A DNA stretch of 64,000 nucleotides from Lachnospiraceae bacterium NC2004 (GCA_000621905.1 JHXB01000002.1:62001-126000), one strand, 5' to 3'. Numbered from the stretch's first letter, positions 8,784 to 18,192 are shown. Notes: generated by a model not told the origin, from the letters alone. Numbers and translations are program-made.

Positions 8784-9534
8784 TTGTCTTTAGACTCCCA
8801 ACTATATATATGCAGTAAAATACAATAAAATACATTATATACATTAATGTTCTTATTCCGTAGTAAGGCTTATCATAATCGTTTATATCATATATAAAAC
8901 TTCCTGATATAAAGTATAAGGAAGTATATCGCACATTGAGATATGTAATTGCATAAACTACAAATGGTACAATTGTTACTATAACAGAGTTGTCAATAAA
9001 AACAGAAACAGTTAGACCGATAGAGGCATATGAGGCGGTAGCTAACGAAGTCGTCATCATTATGATCATTGAATATAATAGTGGGTTATTAATTGCTATA
9101 TCAAAGAGATAAATTGTATCGCAGCATGACTCAAGAGTAATATTTGTCAACCCTTTTAACGGAATTAGAATGAGTACAAGAATTAACTCTGGGATTAACA
9201 ATGTAAGGGCTGCGACTATGTAGTTGCATACGAATTTGGAAGAGTAATATCTCAATTTGCCAATCTTAGATTGCATTAGTGCTCCAAATCCTGTTTTACG
9301 TTCTATACAGTTAGAATTAACCCAAGGTATACAGCCAATGATTGTCCAAAATAGAGCTATGTATGCTATGGAATTTCCGAAGAATGTCCATAGCAGGGTT
9401 TCGGAAAAATCATAGTAATCTTCTGTAATCATTTCGAAGCCACCAATTGTAATTAAAACCATTACAATTAAAAGACTTATTAAAAATCTTTTGTTGAAAA
9501 TAGAACGTTTTAATTCTAATGTAAAGTATCTCAT
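8746..9534 (-). CDS. ABC-2-like membrane permease, agr-linked
   Basis: A 262-residue protein with about six membrane helices, the usual size of an ABC-2 permease. It starts at ATG 9534 with GGAGAG upstream and about 43 bases behind the predicted transcription start in the 9571-9649 block. It is the first gene of the exporter operon. A short cytoplasmic N-terminus (LELKRSIFNKRFLI) precedes helix one, typical for the family. No substrate can be named. Being controlled by the same predicted LytTR sites as agrB, it could export a quorum-regulated peptide or give resistance to one. Confidence 0.82.
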   Translation of the reverse strand: MRYFTLELKRSIFNKRFLISLLIVMVLITIGGFEMITEDYYDFSETLLWTFFGNSIAYIALFWTIIGCIPWVNSNCIERKTGFGALMQSKIGKLRYYSSKFVCNYIVAALTLLIPELILVLILIPLKGLTNITLESCCDTIYLFDIAINNPLLYSMIIMMTTSLATASYASIGLTVSVFIDNSVIVTIVPFVVYAITYLNVRYTSLYFISGSFIYDINDYDKPYYGIRTLMYIMYFIVFYCIYIVGSLKTNEKHQVPHTKTI

Positions 9535-9570
9535 ATTAATCTCTCCATGATATAAAAGGCTATGACTTCA

Positions 9571-9649
9571 CTATTCGTAAACTATCATATTCATTTGCTG
9601 AATACAAGCATTCTGCATAAGATGTCGATTTGACGACATGAAATGTCAA
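9571..9649 (-). promoter_or_regulatory. LytTR-regulated promoter block upstream of the exporter operon (copy 2)
   Basis: It matches 5429-5508 over about 80 bp with one single-base gap and one substitution. The 21-bp-spaced GACAT repeats and the -10 box TATGAT (plus 9584-9589) are fully conserved, whereas the flanks on both sides are unrelated. That pattern marks the block itself as the functional unit. Confidence 0.8.
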
Positions 9650-9668
9650 AAATTCAACTGCAACGGTA

Positions 9669-9697
9669 TTGAAGTGGCTTCGGAAATCAACTATAAT
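9669..9697 (+). promoter_or_regulatory. Predicted sigma-A promoter of the two-component genes
   Basis: TTGAAG (9669-9674), a 17-base spacer and a consensus TATAAT (9692-9697). It is divergent from the exporter promoter block, and no LytTR repeats overlap it, so the regulator pair may be expressed constitutively. Confidence 0.7.
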
Positions 9698-9738
9698 TAA
9701 CACGAAATAACAGATGTCCAAATAAGGGAGAACTGACT

Positions 9739-10464
9739 ATGGGCGAGGATATATCATTTAAAAGAATACTGATATTAGAAGACGACATGAATCAACAGAA
9801 TATTCTTAAGAGTATAGTCTGTGATTATTTTGAAGCCATTGAAGTACATACTGCATCCACATACGATGAAGCATTGCATATAATAGATTTGTTGTATTTT
9901 GACATATTTATGTTGGATATTTCTCTTGGTGACAGTGAAGAAAAGGATGGTGTCGATTTCGCAAAAACAATCCGAGTAAAACAAGATTATAAGTACACCC
10001 CGATTATATATATTACTTCTGTCTCAGATAGACTGGAGGAGGCGCTTAATAACACACATTGCTATGCGTACATAAAAAAACCTTTCACGAAAGATGATAT
10101 AATCAATAAAATCGATGACATGTTGCACGTCCCTCGAGAGATTCCTACCCTCGATATAAAAGGTATAGGTGCATTTAGATTTAACATTTCAATCTCTGAT
10201 ATAACGTTTATTGAAGCTGAAGGACATACAATAAGTATCAACACGTATCATAATCGATATGAAACTAAGTCGTATACCTTGAAAGAAATAAAGAAAATGC
10301 TGCCTGATTACTTTGTATATTGTCATAAATCGTTTCTCATAAATACAACCCAAACCATCACCTATGACTCTGTATCGGCAATTATAAGAATTGATGGTGC
10401 TAATAAACCTATTCCTGTTGCAAGAAAGTATAAAAAAGACTTAAGAGAAGGTATTAAGCCATGA
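9739..10464 (+). CDS. LytTR-family response regulator (AgrA-like)
   Basis: A 241-residue two-domain regulator. The receiver (about 8-125) shows the acidic EDD at 14-16, the phospho-acceptor Asp60 in MLDISLGD and the Lys of YIKKPF. The LytTR DNA-binding domain (about 140-238) has FRFNISISDITFIEAEGH and FVYCHKSFLIN. LytTR regulators bind pairs of about 9-bp direct repeats two helical turns apart, exactly what is found at 5429-5508 and 9571-9649. The gene overlaps the kinase gene by four bases (ATGA). It is the natural transcription factor for agrBD and the exporter. Confidence 0.93.
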   Translation: MGEDISFKRILILEDDMNQQNILKSIVCDYFEAIEVHTASTYDEALHIIDLLYFDIFMLDISLGDSEEKDGVDFAKTIRVKQDYKYTPIIYITSVSDRLEEALNNTHCYAYIKKPFTKDDIINKIDDMLHVPREIPTLDIKGIGAFRFNISISDITFIEAEGHTISINTYHNRYETKSYTLKEIKKMLPDYFVYCHKSFLINTTQTITYDSVSAIIRIDGANKPIPVARKYKKDLREGIKP

Positions 10465-11747
10465 ATGAATGTGCGGTATTGTTTATAAACTACCTTATGG
10501 AGTTTATAGAAAGAATTCTAGTTTTGCTCCCTATATCTAACCGGATGAAAAATAAGAATATAATGCTTAGAATATTGTTTGTTGCCATATTTTCACCACT
10601 GGTTAATACAACTATTGAAATATATGTGACAGATTTTGTAGCCTTGTACGTACTTCAGATAATTCTGGTAATTTTAGAAATAGGGATTATATTTGGATTT
10701 TCATTACCCGATACTATAGTTCAGTTTTGTTTGCAGGACATTATAATAGCAATCATACAATTTCCGATTGCGTACTTAATTGAAAATGGTATAAAAGGCG
10801 TTGCTGAGTGCTATATAGGTATAATAGGCAATGCCTTGACCATTATTGTAATTACTATAGTGTTTAGTTTGATCGATGTTAAGTATTACTTGAACGTTAT
10901 AAGCAGTAATAGATTATCGTTCAATCTTATTCTTATGAATATGGTTATTCTGTTTGAAATTGAAAATATTATTTTTAAGAATTATAAAGCGGATTATCAT
11001 GAATATCGTATTTTGCTGTTAGTTTGCGTAATAGTAATAGTCTTGTTAAATTACATTGTCATCAACAATGAAAGAAGAGTCATCGTTGCTCAAAGTGAAA
11101 GAGAATTGTATAAAAGGGATGTTGAGGTCATGCACGCGCTGATGGAAGAGTTGAGAACCAGACAACATCAATATGATAACAGGTTTCAAACTATTAGCGG
11201 ACTTCCGTATATACATAAGGACTATGAATCACTAAAAAACGCTCTTACCGAGTACAACGCTTATATAAAAGATGACTACGATGTTATAGAAGTGTTACAG
11301 CTTAATTACCATCTAGTTGGAGCCTTTTTGTTTAGCAAATTAAAATATGCCAGAACTCAAAGTAAGCCTTTGCATATCACAATCAAAAATGTTGTCTTGA
11401 ATACTAAGGCTAAAGAGCCGGATATTGTAGAAATTCTGGGTGTTTTAATGGATAATATGATAGAAGCGTCTGATAATAAAGGTAAATGCGAGCTGATACT
11501 TGATAGTTATGATAATCATCTTGAGATTGTTACAATTAATAAAGGTCCCAAACTTACGTCGGATATACAGAATAATTTGTTTAAAAGGGGATATTCAACC
11601 AAAACCAATACCGGTAATAGTCAGCGAGGGTATGGTTTGTACGCTTTGTCTGAGATTGTAAAGAAATATGATGGTAGGGTATATGTTGATAACGAGTATT
11701 CTCCGGATGGGAATACTACCTATATAACATTTAAAATTGTGATATGA
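10461..11747 (+). CDS. AgrC-like peptide-sensing histidine kinase (GHKL ATPase)
   Basis: A 428-residue membrane kinase. About six helices occupy residues 1-200, the sensor part of AgrC-type kinases for cyclic peptides. A coiled linker follows, with His236 in RTRQHQYDNR, the HPK10-type phospho-acceptor box. The GHKL ATPase has LMDNMIEAS as N-box and a glycine-rich RGYGLYAL lid. It overlaps the regulator gene by four bases. Together with agrB, agrD and the LytTR regulator it makes a complete peptide quorum-sensing circuit. The ligand is presumably the product of the ORF at 4773-4844. Confidence 0.92.
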   Translation: MNECAVLFINYLMEFIERILVLLPISNRMKNKNIMLRILFVAIFSPLVNTTIEIYVTDFVALYVLQIILVILEIGIIFGFSLPDTIVQFCLQDIIIAIIQFPIAYLIENGIKGVAECYIGIIGNALTIIVITIVFSLIDVKYYLNVISSNRLSFNLILMNMVILFEIENIIFKNYKADYHEYRILLLVCVIVIVLLNYIVINNERRVIVAQSERELYKRDVEVMHALMEELRTRQHQYDNRFQTISGLPYIHKDYESLKNALTEYNAYIKDDYDVIEVLQLNYHLVGAFLFSKLKYARTQSKPLHITIKNVVLNTKAKEPDIVEILGVLMDNMIEASDNKGKCELILDSYDNHLEIVTINKGPKLTSDIQNNLFKRGYSTKTNTGNSQRGYGLYALSEIVKKYDGRVYVDNEYSPDGNTTYITFKIVI

Positions 11748-11859
11748 TTATCGTATATTATATTAAGGATAATCCCCTTCAAATAGTTGTATTTGTTGAA
11801 TTTCTTTAATAATTAAGTGAAACTAACACCTTCATTGTGCAAATTCCACTAGATTTTTC

Positions 11860-11888
11860 TTGCTTAAAAGCGGTTACTATTATATAAT
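11860..11888 (+). promoter_or_regulatory. Predicted sigma-A promoter of the cellobiose phosphorylase gene
   Basis: TTGCTT (11860-11865), 17 bases, TATAAT (11883-11888), with a leader of about 80 bases to the ATG at 11975. I see no clear catabolite or LacI-type operator in the gap 11748-11974. Confidence 0.7.
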
Positions 11889-11974
11889 GTTATTACATGG
11901 CGTCGAAGGGTTGCACGTAAGTTAGATTAACATAACCCCAGCCAAATATTAAGAAAAAGAGGTAGATATAGGCT

Positions 11975-14431
11975 ATGAAATTTGGACATTTTGATGATGC
12001 GAACAAAGAATATGTCATCACTTCTCCTAAGACTCCATATCCATGGATCAACTACTTAGGAACCCAGGATTTCTTCTCACTGATTTCTAATACAGCGGGT
12101 GGATATCATTTTTACAAGGATGCGCGAATGAGACGTATCACACGTTACCGTTACAACAACGTTCCGGTAGATATGGGAGGACGCTACTTCTATATTAACG
12201 ATGGAGGAACCGTATGGAACCCTGGATGGTCTCCTGTTAAGACAGAGCTTGATTCTTACGAGTGCCGTCATGGTATGGGTTACACCATCATTACCGGTAA
12301 GAAGAACGACCTTGAGGCAGAGGTAGCATTTTTCGTACCTAAGGATTTCAAGGGAGAGGTTCAGAAGGTTACTCTTACTAACACAGGTTCAGCTTCTAAG
12401 ACATTTACACTCTTCTCATTCTTAGAGTGGTGTCTCTGGAATGCAGAGGACGATTCAACCAACTTCCAGCGTAACTTTAACACAGGTGAAGTTGAGGTAG
12501 AGGGTAACACCTTATTCCACAAGACAGAGTATAAGGAGCGTCGTGATCATTTTGCATTCTATACTGTTACCAATGCAGATATTGATGGATACGATTGTGA
12601 TAGAGAGAGTTTTGTAGGTCTTTACAATGGTTTTGATAAGCCAGATGTTGTATTTGAAGGCAAGAGCAAGAACTCTAAGGCAGATGGATGGAGCCCAATT
12701 GCTTCACATAGCCTTAATATTACACTTAACGCAGGTGAGAAGAAGGAGCTCGTATTTGTTCTCGGTTATGTTGAGAATGGCGAGGACAAGTGGAATGCAG
12801 ACGGTTCTATGAAGAAGGACACTGCATATAAGATGATCGAGCAGTTCAACACACCTGAGAAGGCAGATCAGGGACTTGCCGCTCTTAAGGCAGACTGGGA
12901 TGCACTTCTTTCTAAGTACACAGTTAAGACTCCTGATGAGAAGGTTGACCGTATGGTTAATATCTGGAATCAATATCAGTGTATGGTTACATTCAATATG
13001 TCTCGTTCAGCTTCATACTTCGAGTCAGGTATCGGTCGTGGTATGGGATTCAGAGATTCTAACCAGGATCTTCTTGGATTCGTTCATCAGATTCCTGAGC
13101 GTGGTAGAGAGCGTATTCTTGACCTTGCTGCTACACAGTTTGAGGACGGAGGATGCTTCCACCAGTATCAGCCACTTACCAAGAAGGGTAATGACGCTGT
13201 CGGTGGTGACTTCTCAGACGATCCATTATGGATGATCCTTTCAACAGCAGCATATATGAAAGAGACCGGAGATTTCAGTATTCTTGATGAGAACGTTCCA
13301 TATAGAAATGATGAGTCACTTGCTAAACCTATGATGGATCATATGAAGCAGTCATTCTATCGTATTGTTAACAATGTTGGTCCTCACGGACTTCCACTTT
13401 CAATGCGTGCTGACTGGAACGATTGCTTGAATCTTTCATGTTTCTCAAGTGTTCCTGGAGAGAGCTTCCAGACATATACTTCGCCTAAGTACGGTGATGA
13501 CAAGTATTCTAAGGTAGCAGAGTCACTCTTTGTTGCTACATTGTTCTGTTATGCAGGTCCTGAGTACGTTAAGATGTGCGAGATCAAGGGCTTGGCAGAT
13601 GAAGCTAAGGCTGCACAGGCAGAGATTGACAAGATGAAAGCCAATATCGTTGAGCATGGTTATGACGGCGAGTGGTTCTTAAGAGCATACGATGATCTCG
13701 GAAGAAAAGTTGGATCTAACGAGTGCGAGGAAGGTAAGATCTTCATCGAGCCTCAGGGATTCGCTGTTATGTCTGAGATTGGTAAGGATAAGGGATATGA
13801 CATCGCGACACTTAACAGCATTGATAAGTGGCTTAATTGCGAGCATGGTTTGGTTCTTAATCAGCCAGCATTTACCAAGTACTATATCGAGTACGGTGAG
13901 ATTTCTACTTATCCGGGCGGATATAAAGAGAACGCCGGTATCTTCTGTCATAACAATGCATGGATTATCTGTGCTGAGGCTTATGCAGGAAGAGGAGACA
14001 AGGCATTTGAGTACTATTCTAAGATTGCTCCTGCTTTCCGCGAGGAGAAGTACTCAGATCTTCACAGAACAGAGCCATATGTATATGCTCAGATGATAGC
14101 AGGTAAAGATGCAGGACGTTTCGGTGAGGCTAAGAACTCATGGCTTACCGGTACAGCAGCATGGAATTTCGTAGCTATTTCACAGTATATCTTAGGTATG
14201 ATTCCTGATTATGATGGTCTTAAGGTTGATCCTTCTATTCCAAGTGCTTGGGATGGATTCACAGCCAAGAGAGTATTTAGAGGAGCTACCTACAATGTAA
14301 CAATCAAGAACCCTGACCATGTATGTAAGGGTGTTAAGTCTGTTACAGTTGACGGCAACGCTATTGAGGGCAATATTCTTCCTGTGTTTGAAGAGGGTAG
14401 CACTCATGAGGTTGAAGTTATCTTAGGATAA
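11975..14431 (+). CDS. Cellobiose phosphorylase (GH94)
   Basis: An 818-residue cytoplasmic enzyme of glycoside hydrolase family 94 that splits cellobiose with phosphate to glucose 1-phosphate and glucose, saving ATP during cellulose-derived sugar use. The start [15 protein letters not shown] and the segments [20 protein letters not shown] and [11 protein letters not shown] are typical of cellobiose (rather than cellodextrin) phosphorylases. ADWND at about 479-483 contains the general acid, and EIGRG-like [10 protein letters not shown] precedes it. Length is normal (about 810). Codon use is strongly biased to preferred codons, pointing to high expression. It has its own promoter and terminator, and no transporter gene adjoins it. 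Confidence 0.95.
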   Translation: MKFGHFDDANKEYVITSPKTPYPWINYLGTQDFFSLISNTAGGYHFYKDARMRRITRYRYNNVPVDMGGRYFYINDGGTVWNPGWSPVKTELDSYECRHGMGYTIITGKKNDLEAEVAFFVPKDFKGEVQKVTLTNTGSASKTFTLFSFLEWCLWNAEDDSTNFQRNFNTGEVEVEGNTLFHKTEYKERRDHFAFYTVTNADIDGYDCDRESFVGLYNGFDKPDVVFEGKSKNSKADGWSPIASHSLNITLNAGEKKELVFVLGYVENGEDKWNADGSMKKDTAYKMIEQFNTPEKADQGLAALKADWDALLSKYTVKTPDEKVDRMVNIWNQYQCMVTFNMSRSASYFESGIGRGMGFRDSNQDLLGFVHQIPERGRERILDLAATQFEDGGCFHQYQPLTKKGNDAVGGDFSDDPLWMILSTAAYMKETGDFSILDENVPYRNDESLAKPMMDHMKQSFYRIVNNVGPHGLPLSMRADWNDCLNLSCFSSVPGESFQTYTSPKYGDDKYSKVAESLFVATLFCYAGPEYVKMCEIKGLADEAKAAQAEIDKMKANIVEHGYDGEWFLRAYDDLGRKVGSNECEEGKIFIEPQGFAVMSEIGKDKGYDIATLNSIDKWLNCEHGLVLNQPAFTKYYIEYGEISTYPGGYKENAGIFCHNNAWIICAEAYAGRGDKAFEYYSKIAPAFREEKYSDLHRTEPYVYAQMIAGKDAGRFGEAKNSWLTGTAAWNFVAISQYILGMIPDYDGLKVDPSIPSAWDGFTAKRVFRGATYNVTIKNPDHVCKGVKSVTVDGNAIEGNILPVFEEGSTHEVEVILG

Positions 14432-14451
14432 TTATTATAACTACAGTGATT

Positions 14452-14479
14452 AAGGGATGTCTCAGGGCATCCCTTTTTA
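14452..14479 (+). terminator. Intrinsic terminator after cellobiose phosphorylase
   Basis: AAGGGATG pairs with CATCCCTT around a short loop and runs into a T-tract. Confidence 0.85.
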
Positions 14480-14559
14480 TGTTGAATGAGACTCTTCAAT
14501 ATGATATAATTTCCATATAAAATGTGGGGAATTAACTAACAGAATAATAAGGAGGCACT

Positions 14560-16281
14560 ATGAAAGTCAGAAGAATTAAGATCTCTATAAGGATTACTGT
14601 TGCAGTTATCGCTCTTTTACTGTTATCAGATATCGCTATCGGACTTGCGGCTTACACTAAAGCCAAGAAGTCTCTGTTTTCACAGATTCAGAACAATGCA
14701 GTTAATATAGCTCAGTGTATTGCGGCGTCTATTGATCCTGCTGAACTTGCTTCTATCAAGGAAGGTGATGATGCCGACGGAGGAACTGAAGCATACAATT
14801 CTATTCTTGATGAGTTGACACTCTTTTTGGAGAATTCGGGAGTTGAGTATTGCTATACAATCGGGCTTAACGATTCGGGAGTGCCTGTATTCTTGGTTGA
14901 TTCAGATCCTGAGGAGCCGGGTCTTCCGGGAGAAGATTTCGGTGATGATTCTGAGGATGTTATGAATGCATTTGCCGGAGAGACTACAGTCAATGATGAG
15001 CCTTATACAGACGAGTGGGGTGTACATCTTTCTGCGTACAGCCCGGTTAAGGGAGACGATGGAGTGGCAGGACTTGCTGTTGTTGATCTTAATTTCGATT
15101 GGATCAATGCTCAGACTAGAGGTATTGCCAAGATTATCATTATAATTTGCGTATTAGCGTTTGTATTGGGAGTGTTTGGTCTTGTTATAATGAGTACGAT
15201 GCTTTCTAAAGGCTTTAAGACACTCAACAACAAAGTAGTTGACCTTACGAGTGGTAACGGAGATTTGACAAGGAAGATTGAGATCAGTTCCGGAGATGAA
15301 TTTGAGGTTATCGCTGAGAATATGAATCTGTTTATCGGTCAGGTTAAGACTTTGGTGTCTAATGTTGCCGATGCGTCAGGATTGCTTAGGAGTTCAGGTA
15401 GTGAGCTTAATTCCACTATAGAGGGTAATGTTGACGCGGTTATTGGTATGAATGACAGTATAGAGAGAATCAGTTCTAGCATGGTTGAATGTAGCGCAAG
15501 CAGTGAAGAAGTGAGCGCAGAGCTTTCCAATACTACAGGTAACGTAGAGAGATTCCTTGAAGGAATTGTTGATATGCAGAAGCTTTGTGATAAGGAGAAT
15601 ACAGTTGCCAATGACGCTAGAGAAGAGGCTCTTGTTCACAAGAAGACTGCAATAAGTGAGATAGAGAAGATTCAAGCAGAGATGGCTGTTGCCTTAGAGG
15701 GCGCTAAGAACATTGAGCAGGTTACGGATATTGCGGTTAAGATTAGCGAGATTGCTTCACAGACCAAGATGCTTTCTCTTAATGCTCAGATAGAGGCTGC
15801 AAGAGCAGGCGAGATGGGTAAGGGATTTGCTGTTGTTGCGACCGAGGTTAACCGACTTAGTACCGCTATCGCAGAAGCTGTTGCGGATATGGATATTATC
15901 AGCAAGGATGCGGTTTCGTCATTTGAAACGCTTTCTAAGTGCAGTGTTGAGATGTCTGACTACATTTCCAATAATGTTGTAGCTGATTACGATTCATTTG
16001 CAGAACTAGGCGAGAAATACGGAGTCAGCACATCTTCACTTCTTAACAGTATGGAAGAGTTGAAGGGCCAGAGCGAGATATTTGTAAGATCGATAGAGGA
16101 TATAGATACTGCAGTTTCAGGCATTGCCAAGGCTGTAGCTTCAAGTGCCGATGAGGTTAAGGAGCTTGCAAGAGCGAGTCAGGATATGGCGGACAACATG
16201 AAGAACCTTAAGAGCATATCCAATGACAATGAGACTCAATCCAACGAACTTAAGGATACGGTTGAGCAGTATAGGTATTAA
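14560..16281 (+). CDS. Methyl-accepting chemotaxis protein
   Basis: A 573-residue transmembrane chemoreceptor. Helix one is at about 13-34, an extracellular sensor follows (about 35-185, with the acidic DSDPEEPG region resembling a Cache-like fold), helix two is at about 190-212, then HAMP and the long cytoplasmic coiled coil. The highly conserved signalling tip is present ([20 protein letters not shown], near 400-420). Many Glu/Gln-rich heptads are candidate methylation sites. It is a single-gene unit with GGAGG upstream and a shared terminator with dapF. Its presence suggests a motile organism. The ligand is not predictable. Confidence 0.93.
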   Translation: MKVRRIKISIRITVAVIALLLLSDIAIGLAAYTKAKKSLFSQIQNNAVNIAQCIAASIDPAELASIKEGDDADGGTEAYNSILDELTLFLENSGVEYCYTIGLNDSGVPVFLVDSDPEEPGLPGEDFGDDSEDVMNAFAGETTVNDEPYTDEWGVHLSAYSPVKGDDGVAGLAVVDLNFDWINAQTRGIAKIIIIICVLAFVLGVFGLVIMSTMLSKGFKTLNNKVVDLTSGNGDLTRKIEISSGDEFEVIAENMNLFIGQVKTLVSNVADASGLLRSSGSELNSTIEGNVDAVIGMNDSIERISSSMVECSASSEEVSAELSNTTGNVERFLEGIVDMQKLCDKENTVANDAREEALVHKKTAISEIEKIQAEMAVALEGAKNIEQVTDIAVKISEIASQTKMLSLNAQIEAARAGEMGKGFAVVATEVNRLSTAIAEAVADMDIISKDAVSSFETLSKCSVEMSDYISNNVVADYDSFAELGEKYGVSTSSLLNSMEELKGQSEIFVRSIEDIDTAVSGIAKAVASSADEVKELARASQDMADNMKNLKSISNDNETQSNELKDTVEQYRY

Positions 16282-16295
16282 TATGAGCAATATTT

Positions 16296-16322
16296 AAGGG
16301 AGGCATTTAGCCTCCCTTTTTT
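16296..16322. terminator. Bidirectional terminator between chemoreceptor and dapF
   Basis: AAGGGAGGC, five-base loop, GCCTCCCTT, then Ts. The dapF stop codon is part of the T-tract. Confidence 0.9.
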
Positions 16323-17160
16323 AGAACTCTTCTTTAGTTTCGCCTTCAAATACTGTGGTTGCGGGGCCGGTCATCCATACTGTGTCGTTGGCTCTGTCGT
16401 AAAAGAGCTCTAGGTCGCCACCTAGAAGATGTACTGTCACATGCTCGTCTGTATGTCCGTTAAGCACTGATGCAACAACGGTTGCACATGTGCCCGTTCC
16501 GCAGGCAAATGTCTCTCCTGAACCTCTCTCCCATACACGCATATTGACTTCATTTCTGTTAAGTATCTGCACGAATTCGGTGTTAACCCTGTCAGGAAAC
16601 ATCGGATGGTTCTCAAACTTAGGTCCAATCTCGGTAAGTTTTAAAGAAGCGGTATCGTTAACAAATGTTACCGCGTGTGGATTGCCCATCGATACGGCTG
16701 TAATGTTGTAGGTCTTACCGTCAACATCTATAGGCTCGTTAATAATCTCTTCTTTGTCAAATGTAGCCGGTACATCTTTAGCCTTTAAAATAGGCGCCCC
16801 CATATCTACTTTGACTTTAGAAACTTTGTTGTCCTCTATTGTAAATGTCAAAGTCTTGATTCCTGATTTGGTCTCAACTGTTATCTCTTCTTTGTCGGTC
16901 ATTCCATTGTCATAGAAGAACTTGCCGACGCAACGGATTCCGTTACCGCACATTGCGCCTTCTGAACCATCGGCGTTGTACATTATCATTCTTACATCTG
17001 CTACATCGGATGGGGCGACGAGAATCAAACCGTCAGAGCCAATTCCTTTGTGCCTGTCGCTAAGGACGATTGCTGCCTTAGCAGGATCATTTATATGTTC
17101 TTTAAAAGCATCTACGTAGATGTAGTCGTTGCCACAACCATGCATTTTGGTGAATCTCAT
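16321..17160 (-). CDS. dapF: Diaminopimelate epimerase
   Basis: A 279-residue cytoplasmic racemase that converts LL- to meso-diaminopimelate for lysine and peptidoglycan synthesis. It is cofactor-free with two catalytic cysteines: Cys71 in MCGNGIRC and the second in ETFACGTGTCA, near 217. The N-terminal MHGCGNDYIYVDAF is typical. Length is normal. It supplies the meso-DAP used by MurE at 2518. The ribosome site AGGAGGTATC lies before the ATG. It appears monocistronic on the minus strand, with a plausible promoter at 17194-17222. Confidence 0.96.
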   Translation of the reverse strand: MRFTKMHGCGNDYIYVDAFKEHINDPAKAAIVLSDRHKGIGSDGLILVAPSDVADVRMIMYNADGSEGAMCGNGIRCVGKFFYDNGMTDKEEITVETKSGIKTLTFTIEDNKVSKVKVDMGAPILKAKDVPATFDKEEIINEPIDVDGKTYNITAVSMGNPHAVTFVNDTASLKLTEIGPKFENHPMFPDRVNTEFVQILNRNEVNMRVWERGSGETFACGTGTCATVVASVLNGHTDEHVTVHLLGGDLELFYDRANDTVWMTGPATTVFEGETKEEF

Positions 17161-17193
17161 ATCGGGATACCTCCTTATATAATTGCTGTTGTT

Positions 17194-17222
17194 AGTTTAC
17201 TCCATATTCGTATAAAGTGCAA
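17194..17222 (-). promoter_or_regulatory. Possible dapF promoter
   Basis: On the minus strand TTGCAC (plus 17217-17222), 17 bases, TAAACT (plus 17194-17199). The -10 is weak. Confidence 0.4.
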
Positions 17223-17230
17223 ATATTATT

Positions 17231-17590
17231 ATCCCTCACTTCGTTCGGGATAAAGATTCTTCGCTACGCTCAGAATGACAGGAGAATAAGCGTAACCCCG
17301 GTGGCTCCGCCACCCCGAGAGATTGTAAGAGTATAATATATTGTTTCGTAGGGCGCACATGCGTCTCGTTACTTAATACAGAGTACGGCTACACGTATGC
17401 TTAAGTCGGACTCTATAAAAACGTCGGTACTTAATGAGTGCAAGTTATACGCAGCACGAATTTAGTACCGCTACGTTTTTACTGAAGCGAGAGCGTGTCC
17501 GACGTAGCATTGTGTTGCCGGGATCGTCAATTCAACTGAACCGAGAGGCGTCCCGAAGAAATAATATATTATGCTCTATTTACAACCTCG
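17231..17590. repeat. Mosaic of dispersed repeats with a nested inverted repeat
   Basis: This gap between dapF and the XRE gene holds no convincing gene. At 17231-17279 is a reverse GTCATTCTGAGC unit with the longer ATCCCTCACTTCG...GATAAAG part also seen at 2428. At 17296-17329 is the reverse complement of the inner half of the 100-bp repeat found at 35032 and 36948, and at 17547-17590 the reverse complement of its outer half. The two halves are split by about 215 bp. That insert has its own interrupted palindrome (outer arms GTCGGAC 17405-17411 and GTCCGAC 17497-17503; inner arms AAAAACGTCGGTACT 17417-17431 and AGTACCGCTACGTTTTT 17464-17480), like a small non-autonomous element. Confidence 0.7.
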
Positions 17591-17596
17591 CTGTAA

Positions 17597-17623
17597 ATTC
17601 GACTTTATTCGACCTTATTCGAC
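17597..17623 (+). repeat. Three ATTCGAC repeats at 10-bp period
   Basis: ATTCGAC occurs at 17597, 17607 and 17617, about 95 bases upstream of the XRE regulator gene. The helical spacing suggests a protein site, but the gene's promoter was not located with confidence. Confidence 0.5.
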
Positions 17624-17676
17624 CAAAATCCAAAAAATTTTCAGTAGAGTTTGATAATATTAATTCTCTCCTAAAC

Positions 17677-17686
17677 AGTATATACT
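17677..17686. promoter_or_regulatory. Palindrome AGTATATACT, possible XRE operator
   Basis: A perfect 10-bp palindrome 31 bases before the XRE start codon. It includes a TATACT that could be a -10 box, which would fit autorepression. No matching -35 box was found. Confidence 0.4.
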
Positions 17687-17716
17687 TAATTCAATGGAAA
17701 CAAAGGAGGGTTTACT

Positions 17717-18064
17717 ATGAATAATATCAGACAATTTAGAGAAGCAAAGGGAATGTCGCAAAAGGATCTTGCTTCCGTTTTAAATGTAAGTCAACAGGCA
17801 GTATATAAATACGAAAAGGAACTTAGTTTTCCAAGCGTGGATGTCTTGCAGGCTCTAGGTAGATGCTTCAGTGTCCCTGTTGATGATGTTATGGGACATC
17901 CCGGAGTAGAAATAAGCAAGGAGAGAGTCAAGTACAGTGTTGAGCTTGACAGGGATGAGTATTTGCTTGTAACTAAGTATCGCTCGCTATCCTTAAATAA
18001 GAGAAAGACCTTCAATAAAATGGTAGACAGCATATATAACGCATATAATGGGATGTTTGATTAG
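17717..18064 (+). CDS. XRE-family helix-turn-helix transcriptional regulator
   Basis: A 115-residue regulator. The N-terminal HTH (about 3-58) reads IRQFREAKGMSQKDLASVLN then VSQQAVYKYE, a clear Cro/C1 fold with the recognition helix at the Q-Q-A-V-Y-K-Y positions. The C-terminal half is charged and helical (LDRDEYLLVTKYRSLSLNKRKTF), probably for dimerisation. AAAGGAGGG precedes the ATG. It lies next to the repeat mosaic and before the hsp20 control region, so a role in either cannot be excluded, but nothing links it to a target beyond its own upstream palindrome. Confidence 0.9.
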   Translation: MNNIRQFREAKGMSQKDLASVLNVSQQAVYKYEKELSFPSVDVLQALGRCFSVPVDDVMGHPGVEISKERVKYSVELDRDEYLLVTKYRSLSLNKRKTFNKMVDSIYNAYNGMFD

Positions 18065-18074
18065 AATTGTCAGA

Positions 18075-18106
18075 TATTATTAGCACTCGAATTAAGAGAG
18101 TGCTAA
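18075..18106 (+). promoter_or_regulatory. CIRCE element (HrcA operator) with overlapping promoter
   Basis: TTAGCACTC, nine bases, GAGTGCTAA at 18080-18106 is a perfect match to the CIRCE consensus bound by the heat-shock repressor HrcA. A -10-like TATTAT at 18075-18080 abuts it, so transcription would start inside CIRCE, the usual arrangement. It commands the Hsp20 gene at 18247. Confidence 0.93.
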
Positions 18107-18120
18107 AATTCACACTTTAG

Positions 18121-18167
18121 ACACAGAATAGACACACATTAAACACAAACTAAGTCTATTATACAAT
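18121..18167 (+). promoter_or_regulatory. Second hsp20 promoter with phased ACACA repeats
   Basis: ACACA occurs at 18121, 18132 and 18143, an exact 11-bp period. The last overlaps the -35 box TTAAAC (18139-18144), followed by 17 bases and TACAAT (18162-18167). The htrA promoter region (61844-61879) has the same -35 box, spacing and repeat period. Confidence 0.55.
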
Positions 18168-18192
18168 ACATAAAGAAACAAAAGTAACAATT

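Noticed and set aside
17434-17724. 96-codon plus-strand open frame before the XRE gene
   Set aside because: It consists of repeat sequence and overlaps the XRE start region; there is no ribosome site and composition is not gene-like.
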